Part shown: positions 6,440 to 12,125 of the stretch, piece by piece
Position numbering within the stretch: position 1 is the stretch's first letter
Layout: every line of letters begins with the position of its first letter
NCBI GenBank assembly: GCA_937949585.1
Contig: CALEDW010000084.1
Location: forward strand, 1-12,125
Reading direction: 5' to 3'
Length of the DNA stretch: 12,125 bases
From: an uncultured Acidimicrobiia bacterium
Lineage (GTDB): Bacteria; Actinomycetota; Acidimicrobiia; IMCC26256; CALEDW01
Program-made: the position numbers and the translations under genes
The notes under the pieces: generated by a model
Seen by the model: only the letters and a program-made list of their open reading frames with translations
Told to the model about the DNA's origin: nothing
Database searches by the model: none

Positions 6440-7486
6440 GTGGACGACCGCAGGCGCCACCGCGGCCTCGACGGGCTGGTCGACCCGGCACGGCTCGCGG
6501 TCTGGATGGATGCGGTGGGCCTGGCCCCCGGCGCACCGCTGCACGTGGAGCGGATCACCACCGGACACTCCAACGAGGTGTTCTCGGTGAGACGGGCGGA
6601 GCTCGACCTCGTGCTGCGCCGCCCGCCCCGCACACCGCTGTCGCCCACCGCCCACGACGTGGCCCGGGAACACCGCGTGATCGCGGCGGTCCGGCGCTCG
6701 GGCTCGGTGCCGGTGCCCGAACCGGTGGCGCTGTGCACCGATCCCGAGGTGATCGGCGCGCCGTTCTGCCTCATGCGCCGCCTCGACGGCGTGGTGGTGC
6801 GGGAACGCCTCCCCGCCGGGCTGCGGGGCGACGACGGCGTCCCGGCCGCGTTCGGCGGGATGCTCGTCGACGTGCTCGCCGACCTGCACGGCACCGACTG
6901 GCGCGCGGTGGGCCTCGAGGGGTTCGGGCGGCCCGACGGCTACCTGGAACGGCAGGTGCCGCGCTGGATCGGCCAGCTCGAGCGGTACCGCACCCGTCCG
7001 CTGCCGGAGGTGGACGAGGCGGCGCGGTGGCTCGCGGACCACCTGCCGCCGCCGCGACCGCCGGCGATCATCCACGGCGACTACAAGCTCGACAACGTGA
7101 TGGTGGCCGACAGGTTGCCGGTCTCCCCGGTGGCGGTGCTCGACTGGGAGCAGTCCACGATCGGGGACCCGCTCGTCGACCTCGGCTGGCTGCTCGGAAC
7201 GTGGGTCGAGCCGGGTGAGGACGCCCCCTTCGGAGGGACGAACCTGGCACTGGCGGGACACGGCCCGATGCCGACCCGTGACGAGCTGGCCGAGCGCTAC
7301 GCCGCCCGCGCCGGCGCCGACCTCACCCACCTTCGCTTCTACTGCGTGTTGGCGCTGTTCAAGCTGGCGTGCGTCATGGAGGGTTCCTACGCCCGCTACC
7401 GGGCCGGCACCGCCGACGACCCGCTCTTCGCGCTGCTCGAGGAGGGGGTGCCCGCACTGGCCCGCCGGGCGTTGACGTTCACATGA
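6440..7486 (+). CDS. Phosphotransferase family protein (APH-like, ACAD10/11 kinase-domain type)
   Basis: A 348-residue kinase-fold protein of the aminoglycoside-phosphotransferase superfamily. The ATP-binding lobe includes TTGHSNEVFSV at 40-50 and VLRRPP at 58-63; the LRRPP form is typical of the branch found in ACAD10/ACAD11 and LvaA. The catalytic loop HGDYKLDN is at 212-219 (Asp214, Asn219). LDWE at 234-237 gives the metal-binding Asp235. Characterised members of that branch phosphorylate the hydroxyl of 4-hydroxyacyl-CoAs, so a lipid or hydroxy-acyl-CoA kinase is more likely than antibiotic resistance; the actual substrate is inferred only. The GTG at 6440 is the most upstream start that fits the family length and follows a -10-like box; an ATG at residue 23 is a less likely alternative. 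The stop overlaps the next gene's start. Confidence 0.9.
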   Translation: MDDRRRHRGLDGLVDPARLAVWMDAVGLAPGAPLHVERITTGHSNEVFSVRRAELDLVLRRPPRTPLSPTAHDVAREHRVIAAVRRSGSVPVPEPVALCTDPEVIGAPFCLMRRLDGVVVRERLPAGLRGDDGVPAAFGGMLVDVLADLHGTDWRAVGLEGFGRPDGYLERQVPRWIGQLERYRTRPLPEVDEAARWLADHLPPPRPPAIIHGDYKLDNVMVADRLPVSPVAVLDWEQSTIGDPLVDLGWLLGTWVEPGEDAPFGGTNLALAGHGPMPTRDELAERYAARAGADLTHLRFYCVLALFKLACVMEGSYARYRAGTADDPLFALLEEGVPALARRALTFT

Positions 7487-7998
7487 GCGATCCGACGCCC
7501 ACCCCGGACGGAGCGCCGGCCGGCGACCTCGCCGCCTGGGCCGGGACATGGTCGGGCACCGGTCGGGGCACCTACCCCACCATCGAGCCGTTCACCTACC
7601 GGGAGGAGCTGGTCCTCGCCCTCACCCCGAAGCCGTTCCTGCGCTACGAGAGCCGCACCTGGGCCGAGACCGGGCCGCAGGCCCCCGGTACGCCGCTGCA
7701 CTCCGAGACCGGCTGGTGGCGATGGGTCGGCGACGGGACGGTGGAGCTGGTGATCGCCATCCCCACCGGCCACCTCGAGCTCGGCGTCGGCACGCTGCAG
7801 CGCGCCCCTGGGGGGTGGCGGCTCGAGGCGGCGAGCGCCACCGTGGTGAACAGTCCCACCGCCAAGCAGGTGGACGCGCTCGTTCGCCGCTTCGAGCTCG
7901 ATCCCGGTGCCGGGGTGTTGCGCTACACGCTCGACATGGCGGCCGTGGGGGTGGAGACGACCCGCCACCTGACCGCCCAACTGCGCCGGGACGGCTGA
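7483..7998 (+). CDS. Nitrobindin-like heme-binding beta-barrel protein
   Basis: A 171-residue protein of the nitrobindin/THAP4 C-terminal (FABP-like) family. Its members bind ferric heme in a ten-stranded beta-barrel and react with nitric oxide or isomerise peroxynitrite. The diagnostic GTWSGTGRGTYPTI is at 21-34, close to the family motif GxWxGxGxGxYPTI. EPFTYREEL is at 35-43, PLHSETGWWR at 71-80, and VELVIAIPTGHLEL at 87-100. His162 in TRHLTAQLRR is the likely proximal heme ligand. The ATG at 7483 is chosen because it gives a full-length barrel and overlaps the upstream stop codon in an ATGA junction, so translation is probably coupled to the kinase gene. The frame is open further upstream, but inside the kinase gene. 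Confidence 0.88.
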   Translation: MSDPTPTPDGAPAGDLAAWAGTWSGTGRGTYPTIEPFTYREELVLALTPKPFLRYESRTWAETGPQAPGTPLHSETGWWRWVGDGTVELVIAIPTGHLELGVGTLQRAPGGWRLEAASATVVNSPTAKQVDALVRRFELDPGAGVLRYTLDMAAVGVETTRHLTAQLRRDG

Positions 7999-8065
7999 GC
8001 GGGACGATGGGCCGGCCCGGCGGCCGATCGGGCCACCGCCCGGGCCACCGCCGTCGCCCGGGTGG

Positions 8066-8854
8066 TCAGTCGTCGAGGTCCACGATCACCGGGGCGTGAT
8101 CAGAGGGCTGCTTGCCCTTGCGGGCGTTGCGGTCGACGAGAGCCCAGCGCACCCGGCGGGCCAGCGGCTCGGTGACGAGCACCAGGTCGATGCGCATCCC
8201 GCGGTGCTGGTGGAAGTCACCGCCCCGATAGTCCCAGTAGGTGAACAGCCCCGGCACCTCGGGGTAGACGATCCGGAACGCGTCGGTGAGCCCCCAGGCC
8301 TCGAGCGCGCGGAGCGCGGCCCGCTCCGGCTCGGTGACGTGCGTCGCGCCGGCGTAGGCGGCCGGGTCCCACACGTCCCGGTCGGTCGGGGCGACGTTGA
8401 AGTCGCCGGCCACCACCAGCTCGTCGCCCGGGCGGTACGCGGCGTCCAGCCAGTCACGCAGGCGGGCCAGCCACGCCAGCTTGCGTTCGTAGAAGTCGCT
8501 GCCGACCTCACGCCCGTTGGGGACGTACACCGAGACCACCCGCACCCCGCCGCAGGTGGCGGCCAGCACCCGGGCGTCGCCCTCGTAGGGATCGACGGGC
8601 AGGCCCTCGGCCTCGAAGCCGACGCCGACGTCGTCGAGGCCGACCCGCGACAGGATCGCCACCCCGTTCCACTGCCCCTGACCGTGGTGGGCGCAGGAGT
8701 AGCCGAGCGCCTCGAAGGCCAGGGCCGGGAAGCGGTCGTCGGCGAGCTTCGTCTCCTGCAGGCAGCAGACGTCGGGTGCGGCGTAGGCCAGCCACTCCTC
8801 CACCCTGGGCAGGCGGGCCCGCAGCGAGTTCACGTTCCAGGTGGCGATGCGCAC
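8066..8854 (-). CDS. xthA: Exodeoxyribonuclease III (AP endonuclease)
   Basis: A 262-residue member of the endonuclease/exonuclease/phosphatase fold. It cleaves DNA at abasic sites in base-excision repair and has 3'-5' exonuclease activity. Motifs run in order: TWNVNSLRARL at 5-15, LQETK at 32-36 (metal-binding Glu34), VYVPNG at 109-114 (Tyr110), GDFNVAPTDRDVWDP at 150-164 (Asp151, Asn153), RIDLVLV at 221-227, and SDHAPVIVDL at 251-260 (Asp252, His253). Length is normal. The GTG at 8854 follows the upstream stop codon with no gap, and GGAGG (8864 to 8860) lies five bases before it inside the upstream gene. It is therefore translated as the third gene of the TetR-kinase operon, an unexpected partner for a repair enzyme. 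Confidence 0.95.
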   Translation of the reverse strand: MRIATWNVNSLRARLPRVEEWLAYAAPDVCCLQETKLADDRFPALAFEALGYSCAHHGQGQWNGVAILSRVGLDDVGVGFEAEGLPVDPYEGDARVLAATCGGVRVVSVYVPNGREVGSDFYERKLAWLARLRDWLDAAYRPGDELVVAGDFNVAPTDRDVWDPAAYAGATHVTEPERAALRALEAWGLTDAFRIVYPEVPGLFTYWDYRGGDFHQHRGMRIDLVLVTEPLARRVRWALVDRNARKGKQPSDHAPVIVDLDD

Positions 8855-10426
8855 TCAGGCCTCCGGCGGGTCGGCGGGGTCGGTCGGGTCGGCGGGGTCG
8901 GTCGGGTCGGCGTAGCCGGGGTTGCTCACCGCCAGCTTGGCCCGCACCAGGTCGGTCACGAAGGCGCGCAACGCCGGGTCGTCGGCGGCGATCCGCCCGG
9001 TGCGGACCGCGCCGGCCAGCGCCGCGAGCCGGGCCGGGATGTCGGTGCCGTCGAGGTCGGCGGTGAGGGCCCCGAGCCGGGCGACGAGCTCGGTGGTGGT
9101 GGCGGGGTCCCCGGTGAGCTCCCGTTCCACCATCCCCAGCACGTTGACCGCCACCCGGACGTGGAACCGCAGCCGGCCCTCGGTGACCTCCAGCACGTCG
9201 CGGCTCAGCAGTTCCCGCACCGCGCCCACCAGCTCGGCGGCCGACGGTGGGTCGTGGATCACCCCGGGTGGGTGAGCGCCCGGCGCTGCGACCCCGGGCG
9301 CCGGCGCGGACGGCCGGGCCGGCCCGCTCCCGCGCGGGCCGGAGTCCGCCGGGGCGCCGAGTGCGGGGCCCGGGCGGGCGTCCGGCGCGGGGCCCGTCCG
9401 GGCCGGGTGCCTCCGGCCCGGCCCGGCGCCCGCGTCGATGAGTGCCAGCAGGTCCCACTCCTGCTCGGCCACCCGGCGGCCGAGCGCCGCGAGCTCCACC
9501 GAGCGCAGCAGGCCTTGGCGGTGCGCCTGGCACTGCAGCTGACAGATGAGGCCCCACCGCAGGGTGCCCATCACCTCCCAGACGTGCAGGTCGGCCTCGC
9601 CGACCTCGTGCCCGCCGGCGGCGGCGTAGGCGTCCAGCAGCTCGGCGCGGGAGCCGAACCCTCCCGCCGGGCGGTCGTCGCGCCCGAACCGCCAGGAGCG
9701 CACGCAGAGCCAGCCGAGGTCCTCGGTGGGGTCGCCGAGGTGGGCGAGCTCCCAGTCGAGCACGGCCCGGATCCCCTCGGCGCCCACGACGAAGTTCCCG
9801 TTGCGGAAGTCGCCGTGCACCAGGCGCGGCGTGGTGGGGGCCGGGAGGTGCTCGGCGAGCCAGGCGAGGCCCAGCTCGAACGCAGGGTGCGGATCGCCGA
9901 GGGCGTCGAGCAGCGACCGGTGCCGCTCCAGCTGGGTGGGGGCGTCGAGCACCTCGAGCGCGGGGAGGGTCTCGAGGGCGACGGTGTGGATCGCCGCGGC
10001 GATCCGGCCGCACTGGGCCGCCAGGTGCGGTCGCACCGCGGCGAACGGCTCGTCACGCAGGATCCGGCGGGGGATGGTCTCACCGTCGACGTGGTCCATC
10101 ACGAACCCGTCGCCGAGGTCGTCGTCGCCCTGCAGCAGGAACCGCACCCGCGGGACCGGCACGCCGGCGGCGCCGCCCGCGGCGAGCAGCCGATACTCGG
10201 TGGCCCGGTCGGCCCCCAAGGTGGTGCGTGTGGGGTCGCGGCGCAGCACCAGGCGCCGGGCCGGGCCCGCGCCGGCGCCTGCGGGCGTGAAGGTGAACGA
10301 CCACGTCTCCCGGGAGGCGCCGCCGGAGTGGCGGCGCAGGTCGGTGACGGTGCCCTCGACGCCCCGGTGGCGGCGGCACGCCGCCGCCAGCCGCTCGGCG
10401 CCGACCGGCGGCGGACGGCCGCTCAT
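8855..10426 (-). CDS. APH-like phosphotransferase fused to a DUF6285-like domain
   Basis: A 523-residue two-domain protein. Residues 1-335 are an APH-family kinase: RLVLRRDPTRTTL at 58-70, EYRLL at 77-81, FVMDHVDGETIPRRIL at 108-123, catalytic HGDFRNGN at 204-211 (Asp206, Asn211), and LDWE at 223-226 (metal Asp224). Residues 336-390 are a Pro/Ala/Gly/Arg-rich linker. Residues 391-505 resemble DUF6285 (PSAAELVGAVRELL at 394-407, GRLRFHVRVAVNVL at 417-430). As I recall, DUF6285 is usually a separate gene next to such kinases and acyl-CoA dehydrogenases. The tail is a DPTDPA repeat. The ATG at 10426 overlaps the TetR stop codon (ATGA). An in-frame GTG at residue 389 could start the last domain separately, but no Shine-Dalgarno sequence precedes it. 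A role in acyl-CoA metabolism is inferred from family context. Confidence 0.88.
   Translation of the reverse strand: MSGRPPPVGAERLAAACRRHRGVEGTVTDLRRHSGGASRETWSFTFTPAGAGAGPARRLVLRRDPTRTTLGADRATEYRLLAAGGAAGVPVPRVRFLLQGDDDLGDGFVMDHVDGETIPRRILRDEPFAAVRPHLAAQCGRIAAAIHTVALETLPALEVLDAPTQLERHRSLLDALGDPHPAFELGLAWLAEHLPAPTTPRLVHGDFRNGNFVVGAEGIRAVLDWELAHLGDPTEDLGWLCVRSWRFGRDDRPAGGFGSRAELLDAYAAAGGHEVGEADLHVWEVMGTLRWGLICQLQCQAHRQGLLRSVELAALGRRVAEQEWDLLALIDAGAGPGRRHPARTGPAPDARPGPALGAPADSGPRGSGPARPSAPAPGVAAPGAHPPGVIHDPPSAAELVGAVRELLSRDVLEVTEGRLRFHVRVAVNVLGMVERELTGDPATTTELVARLGALTADLDGTDIPARLAALAGAVRTGRIAADDPALRAFVTDLVRAKLAVSNPGYADPTDPADPTDPADPPEA
8871..8912. repeat. 18-bp tandem repeat encoding the fusion protein's Asp-Pro tail
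   Basis: TCGGCGGGGTCGGTCGGG occurs at 8871-8888 and 8889-8906, with a partial third copy at 8907-8912. On the minus strand it encodes DPTDPA units near the C terminus. Its length is a multiple of three, so copy-number changes would keep the frame. Confidence 0.8.
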
Positions 10427-11040
10427 CGCCGTCCGGCCGCCCGGCGGGGCGGGGCCAGCGCGGCGTCGAGCACGGCGCCGACGTCGTCGGCGTAGCGGAC
10501 CGCGACGTCCGTCCCGAGCTGGGTCACCGACATGAGCAGCGACAGGATGATCGTCACCAGGCCGTTGGCGAGCGTGACGGCGTCGACGTCGGTGCGGACC
10601 GTCCCGGCCCGTTGCTCGGCGGCGAGTCGCTCGGCCACACCGGCGCGCAGCTCGGCGAGGGCCGGGACCTCCAGCACCCGGGCCGTGACCTCCGGCTCCA
10701 ACCCGGCGAGCAGGCGCCGGGCGAGGGGGTGGCGGTCGAGGGCGCCGAGCAGGGTGGGCAGCAGCGTCGCCCGCCAGCGGCGCAGCCGGCGGGCGGCGAG
10801 GTGCGCGACGCCCTCGGCGATCACCGCTGCGGCGTCTTCGTCGACCGCAGCGAGGAACAGTGCCTCCTTCGAGGGGAAGTAGGCGTAGGGCACGGTGCCG
10901 CCGACCCCGGCGTCGCGGGCGACGTCGGCCACCGAGGTCGCCCGGTAGCCGTCGCGCCCGAACCGGGCCACGGCCGCGTCGAGGACCGCCCTCCGGGTGC
11001 GCTCCCCCCGAGTGGTCGGCGGATGGGTGGTCCCGGTCAC
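10423..11040 (-). CDS. TetR/AcrR family transcriptional regulator
   Basis: A 205-residue repressor-type protein. The N-terminal DNA-binding domain runs from TRRAVLDAAVARFGRDGYRA (15-34) through the helix-turn-helix TSVADVARDAGVGGTVPYAY (35-54) to FPSKEALFLAAV (55-66), a standard TetR pattern. Residues 70-195 form the all-helical ligand-binding and dimerisation domain with no ligand signature I can read. It is the first gene of the minus-strand operon, with its stop overlapping the kinase-DUF6285 start. It probably controls its own operon and perhaps the divergent PF10118 gene. Lipid-pathway TetR proteins often sense acyl-CoAs, but that is inference here. The GTG at 11040 has TAGCCT exactly six bases upstream and no Shine-Dalgarno sequence. 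Confidence 0.93.
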   Translation of the reverse strand: MTGTTHPPTTRGERTRRAVLDAAVARFGRDGYRATSVADVARDAGVGGTVPYAYFPSKEALFLAAVDEDAAAVIAEGVAHLAARRLRRWRATLLPTLLGALDRHPLARRLLAGLEPEVTARVLEVPALAELRAGVAERLAAEQRAGTVRTDVDAVTLANGLVTIILSLLMSVTQLGTDVAVRYADDVGAVLDAALAPPRRAAGRR

Positions 11041-11104
11041 ACGGGCAGGCTAGCGATTTTGAGAAGTTGAATGATTTTCTAGTTTCATGGTACAAGTTCG
11101 GCCC
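11041..11104. promoter_or_regulatory. AT-rich divergent promoter region between the TetR and PF10118 genes
   Basis: This is the most AT-rich stretch of the window (11055-11096 especially). GATTTT occurs at 11055-11060 and again at 11073-11078, 18 bases apart. AGAA (11062-11065) and TTCT (11077-11080) form a weak dyad. On the minus strand TAGCCT (11052 to 11047) lies six bases before GTG 11040. On the plus strand TTGAAT (11067-11072) and TACAAG (11091-11096), 18 bases apart, lie eight bases before GTG 11105. A TetR operator is expected here, but no long perfect palindrome is visible. Confidence 0.6.
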
Positions 11105-11998
11105 GTGAGCAGCCTCGCCCCCGGCCGGCCCCCCGTCGCCGACACGGCCGGCACCCCCACGGTGCGGGTGCGCCGCGTGCGCCTCGACGCCGCCTTCGAC
11201 GGCCTCGACCGGCGTCTCACCGACGACCTGATCTCCAGCCACCTCGTCGCCGCGCTCTCGGCGGTGTTCCCGCCCGGCGAGGACTTCTTCGTGCGGTCCG
11301 TGCGCCGGTTCCGCCATCGCATCGCCGACCCGGGGCTCGCCCGGGTGGTGCAGGGCTTCATCGGCCAGGAGGCCACCCACAGCCGGGCGCACGACGCCTG
11401 CAACGCGCGCCTGGCCGAGCTCGGGTACCCCACCGTCGGCGTCGCCCGCCTCACCGACCGGCTGCTGCGCCTGCGCGAGCGCATCGCCCCGGCGAAGGCC
11501 AACCTCGCGCTCACCGCTGCGTTCGAGCACGTCACCGCGACGCTGGCCGAGCTGCTGCTCACCGATGCGGGCACCCGGCAGCGCCTCAGCGCCCCGGCGC
11601 TGAAGGCCCTGCTCTGCTGGCACGCGCTCGAGGAGCTCGAGCACAAGGCGGTGGCCTTCGACGTGTACCGCACCGTCGGCGGTGGGGAGACCCTGCGTAT
11701 CCTCACGATGAAAGCGGCCCGGATCGGCTTCGTGGCCTTCATCGCCGCGGCGACGCTCGTGTCGCTGTGCCGCGACCCCGCGGCCCACCGGCCCGGGGCG
11801 CTGCGCACCAGCTGGCAGACGTTCCGCCGATCCGCGCTGGTCGGACCAGAGGTCCGCCGCCGCTTGCGCGACTACGAGCGGCGGGGTTTCCACCCGCACC
11901 AGCGGGACACCACGGCGCTCGAGGCCGCATGGCGGGCACGCCTCGACGCCGGCGGCGAGACCCTCGACCTGCGGGGGGCCGGCGCGCCGGCGGCCTGA
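11105..11998 (+). CDS. Metal-dependent hydrolase of the PF10118/COG3687 family (ferritin-like)
   Basis: A 297-residue protein from GTG 11105, or 303 residues from the in-frame ATG at 11087. The family is predicted to hold a di-metal centre in a helical bundle; its reaction is not well established. Numbering from 11087, FPPGEDFFVRSVRRF is at 61-75 (Glu65), GFIGQEATHSRAH at 90-102 (Glu95, His98, His102), EHVTATLAELLL at 147-158 (Glu147), and WHALEELEHKAVAFDVY at 178-194 (Glu182, Glu185, His186). These acidic/His positions are the expected metal ligands. Residues 211-228 are hydrophobic and may contact membrane. I prefer GTG because a TTGAAT/TACAAG promoter would place transcription almost at it; neither start has a Shine-Dalgarno sequence. 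It is divergent from the TetR gene and possibly under its control. Confidence 0.88.
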   Translation: MSSLAPGRPPVADTAGTPTVRVRRVRLDAAFDGLDRRLTDDLISSHLVAALSAVFPPGEDFFVRSVRRFRHRIADPGLARVVQGFIGQEATHSRAHDACNARLAELGYPTVGVARLTDRLLRLRERIAPAKANLALTAAFEHVTATLAELLLTDAGTRQRLSAPALKALLCWHALEELEHKAVAFDVYRTVGGGETLRILTMKAARIGFVAFIAAATLVSLCRDPAAHRPGALRTSWQTFRRSALVGPEVRRRLRDYERRGFHPHQRDTTALEAAWRARLDAGGETLDLRGAGAPAA

Positions 11999-12004
11999 GC
12001 AGAC

Positions 12005-12019
12005 GCCGGGCTGCCCGGC
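12005..12019 (+). terminator. Short GC hairpin after the PF10118 gene
   Basis: GCCGGG (12005-12010), CTG loop, CCCGGC (12014-12019) begins six bases after the stop codon at 11996-11998. It has six perfect pairs and no T-tract. It is a plausible but weak terminator. Confidence 0.4.
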
Positions 12020-12039
12020 CGGGCCGCTGCCGGCTGTGC

Positions 12040-12045
12040 TACGCA
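12040..12045 (+). promoter_or_regulatory. -10-like box before a gene cut by the right edge
   Basis: TACGCA is followed by six bases and a GTG at 12052, the same arrangement seen before the genes starting at 3198, 5701 and 11040. The last base departs from TANNNT. Confidence 0.35.
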
Positions 12046-12051
12046 CGGGCA

Positions 12052-12125
12052 GTGCCCGCCGACCCGAACGCCGTTCCCCGCACCGACGTGGGCGCGGGCG
12101 CGGACCCGGCGCCGCCACACCGGGC
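12052..12125 (+). CDS. Possible start of a gene truncated by the window edge
   Basis: From GTG 12052 the frame stays open to the end of the window, giving 24 residues that start MPADPNAVPRTDVGAG. The sequence is too short and low in complexity to assign a family. Support comes from the TACGCA box placed six bases upstream, as at other starts here, and from a hairpin separating it from the gene before. There is no Shine-Dalgarno sequence. Confidence 0.35.
   Translation, partial: MPADPNAVPRTDVGAGADPAPPHR

Noticed and set aside
6440..7486. Aminoglycoside resistance gene
   Set aside because: The kinase fold is shared, but the LRRPP segment and the lipid-metabolism setting fit the ACAD10/11-LvaA branch better than any resistance enzyme.
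5849..7549. A 566-residue minus-strand open frame
   Set aside because: It is antisense to the phosphotransferase and the small membrane protein, with His/Arg/Pro-rich shadow composition caused by high GC.
8034..8060. GC-rich dyads (CCCGGGC/GCCCGGG) between the nitrobindin-like and xthA genes as a terminator
   Set aside because: The arms are self-complementary in several registers and no T-tract follows; in such GC-rich DNA this is not distinguishable from chance.
8096..10495. A 799-residue plus-strand open frame
   Set aside because: It is antisense to exonuclease III and the kinase-DUF6285 gene, both with clear motifs. Its translation is low-complexity and matches nothing.
10427..12118. Upstream continuation of the minus-strand frame of the kinase-DUF6285 gene (a 1087-residue open frame)
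   Set aside because: The upstream part lies over the TetR gene in another frame and antisense to the PF10118 gene. Kinase-like sequence begins only at ATG 10426.
1..12125. CRISPR array, tRNA, rRNA, transposase, toxin-antitoxin or phage-defence genes
   Set aside because: No regularly spaced repeats with unique spacers, no cloverleaf or rRNA-like conserved stretch, and no matching protein motifs were seen on either strand.

Overview
This window is very GC-rich DNA (third codon positions are almost all G or C) with many GTG start codons, short overlaps between genes and several starts that look leaderless. That suits a high-GC Actinomycetota. The gene content (acyl-CoA dehydrogenase, EtfBA, aminoglycoside-phosphotransferase-like kinases, an isoprenoid reductase) would fit Acidimicrobiia or a relative, but the placement is inference. 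No rRNA, tRNA, CRISPR array, insertion sequence or phage gene was seen. No gene-free stretch exceeds 300 bases; the longest is 5702-5932.

Layout. The minus strand from 823 to the left edge carries most of an acyl-CoA dehydrogenase. It diverges from a zinc-dependent alcohol dehydrogenase (879-1952) across a 55-bp gap with a perfect 18-bp palindrome. The alcohol dehydrogenase overlaps the 3' end of a convergent geranylgeranyl-reductase-type flavoprotein (3198-1930). That gene diverges from etfB-etfA (3373-5113), the electron acceptor pair for acyl-CoA dehydrogenases. Two GC-rich hairpins follow etfA. Next come a single-pass membrane protein on the minus strand (5701-5183), a 231-bp divergent gap with three copies of a 15-bp tandem repeat, and a small Ala/Arg-rich membrane protein (5933-6373). 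A phosphotransferase (6440-7486) then overlaps a nitrobindin-like gene (7483-7998) by four bases.

On the minus strand, 11040 down to 8066 is a tight operon: a TetR regulator, a phosphotransferase fused to a DUF6285-like domain, and exonuclease III. These genes overlap or abut. A ferritin-like PF10118 metal-dependent hydrolase (11105-11998) diverges from the TetR gene across an unusually AT-rich gap. The start of one more gene is probably cut by the right edge.

How the genes may work together. Acyl-CoA dehydrogenase, ETF and ACAD10/11/LvaA-type kinases are the parts needed to bring substituted (for example 4-hydroxy) acyl-CoAs into beta-oxidation. Having one such dehydrogenase, both ETF subunits and two such kinases within 11 kb suggests a lipid or hydroxy-acid catabolic neighbourhood. 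The genes lie in several transcription units, so this link is inference. The most distinctive observations are the kinase-DUF6285 fusion, the divergent operator at 843-860, and a repeated start architecture: a TANNNT-like box exactly six bases before a GTG start.
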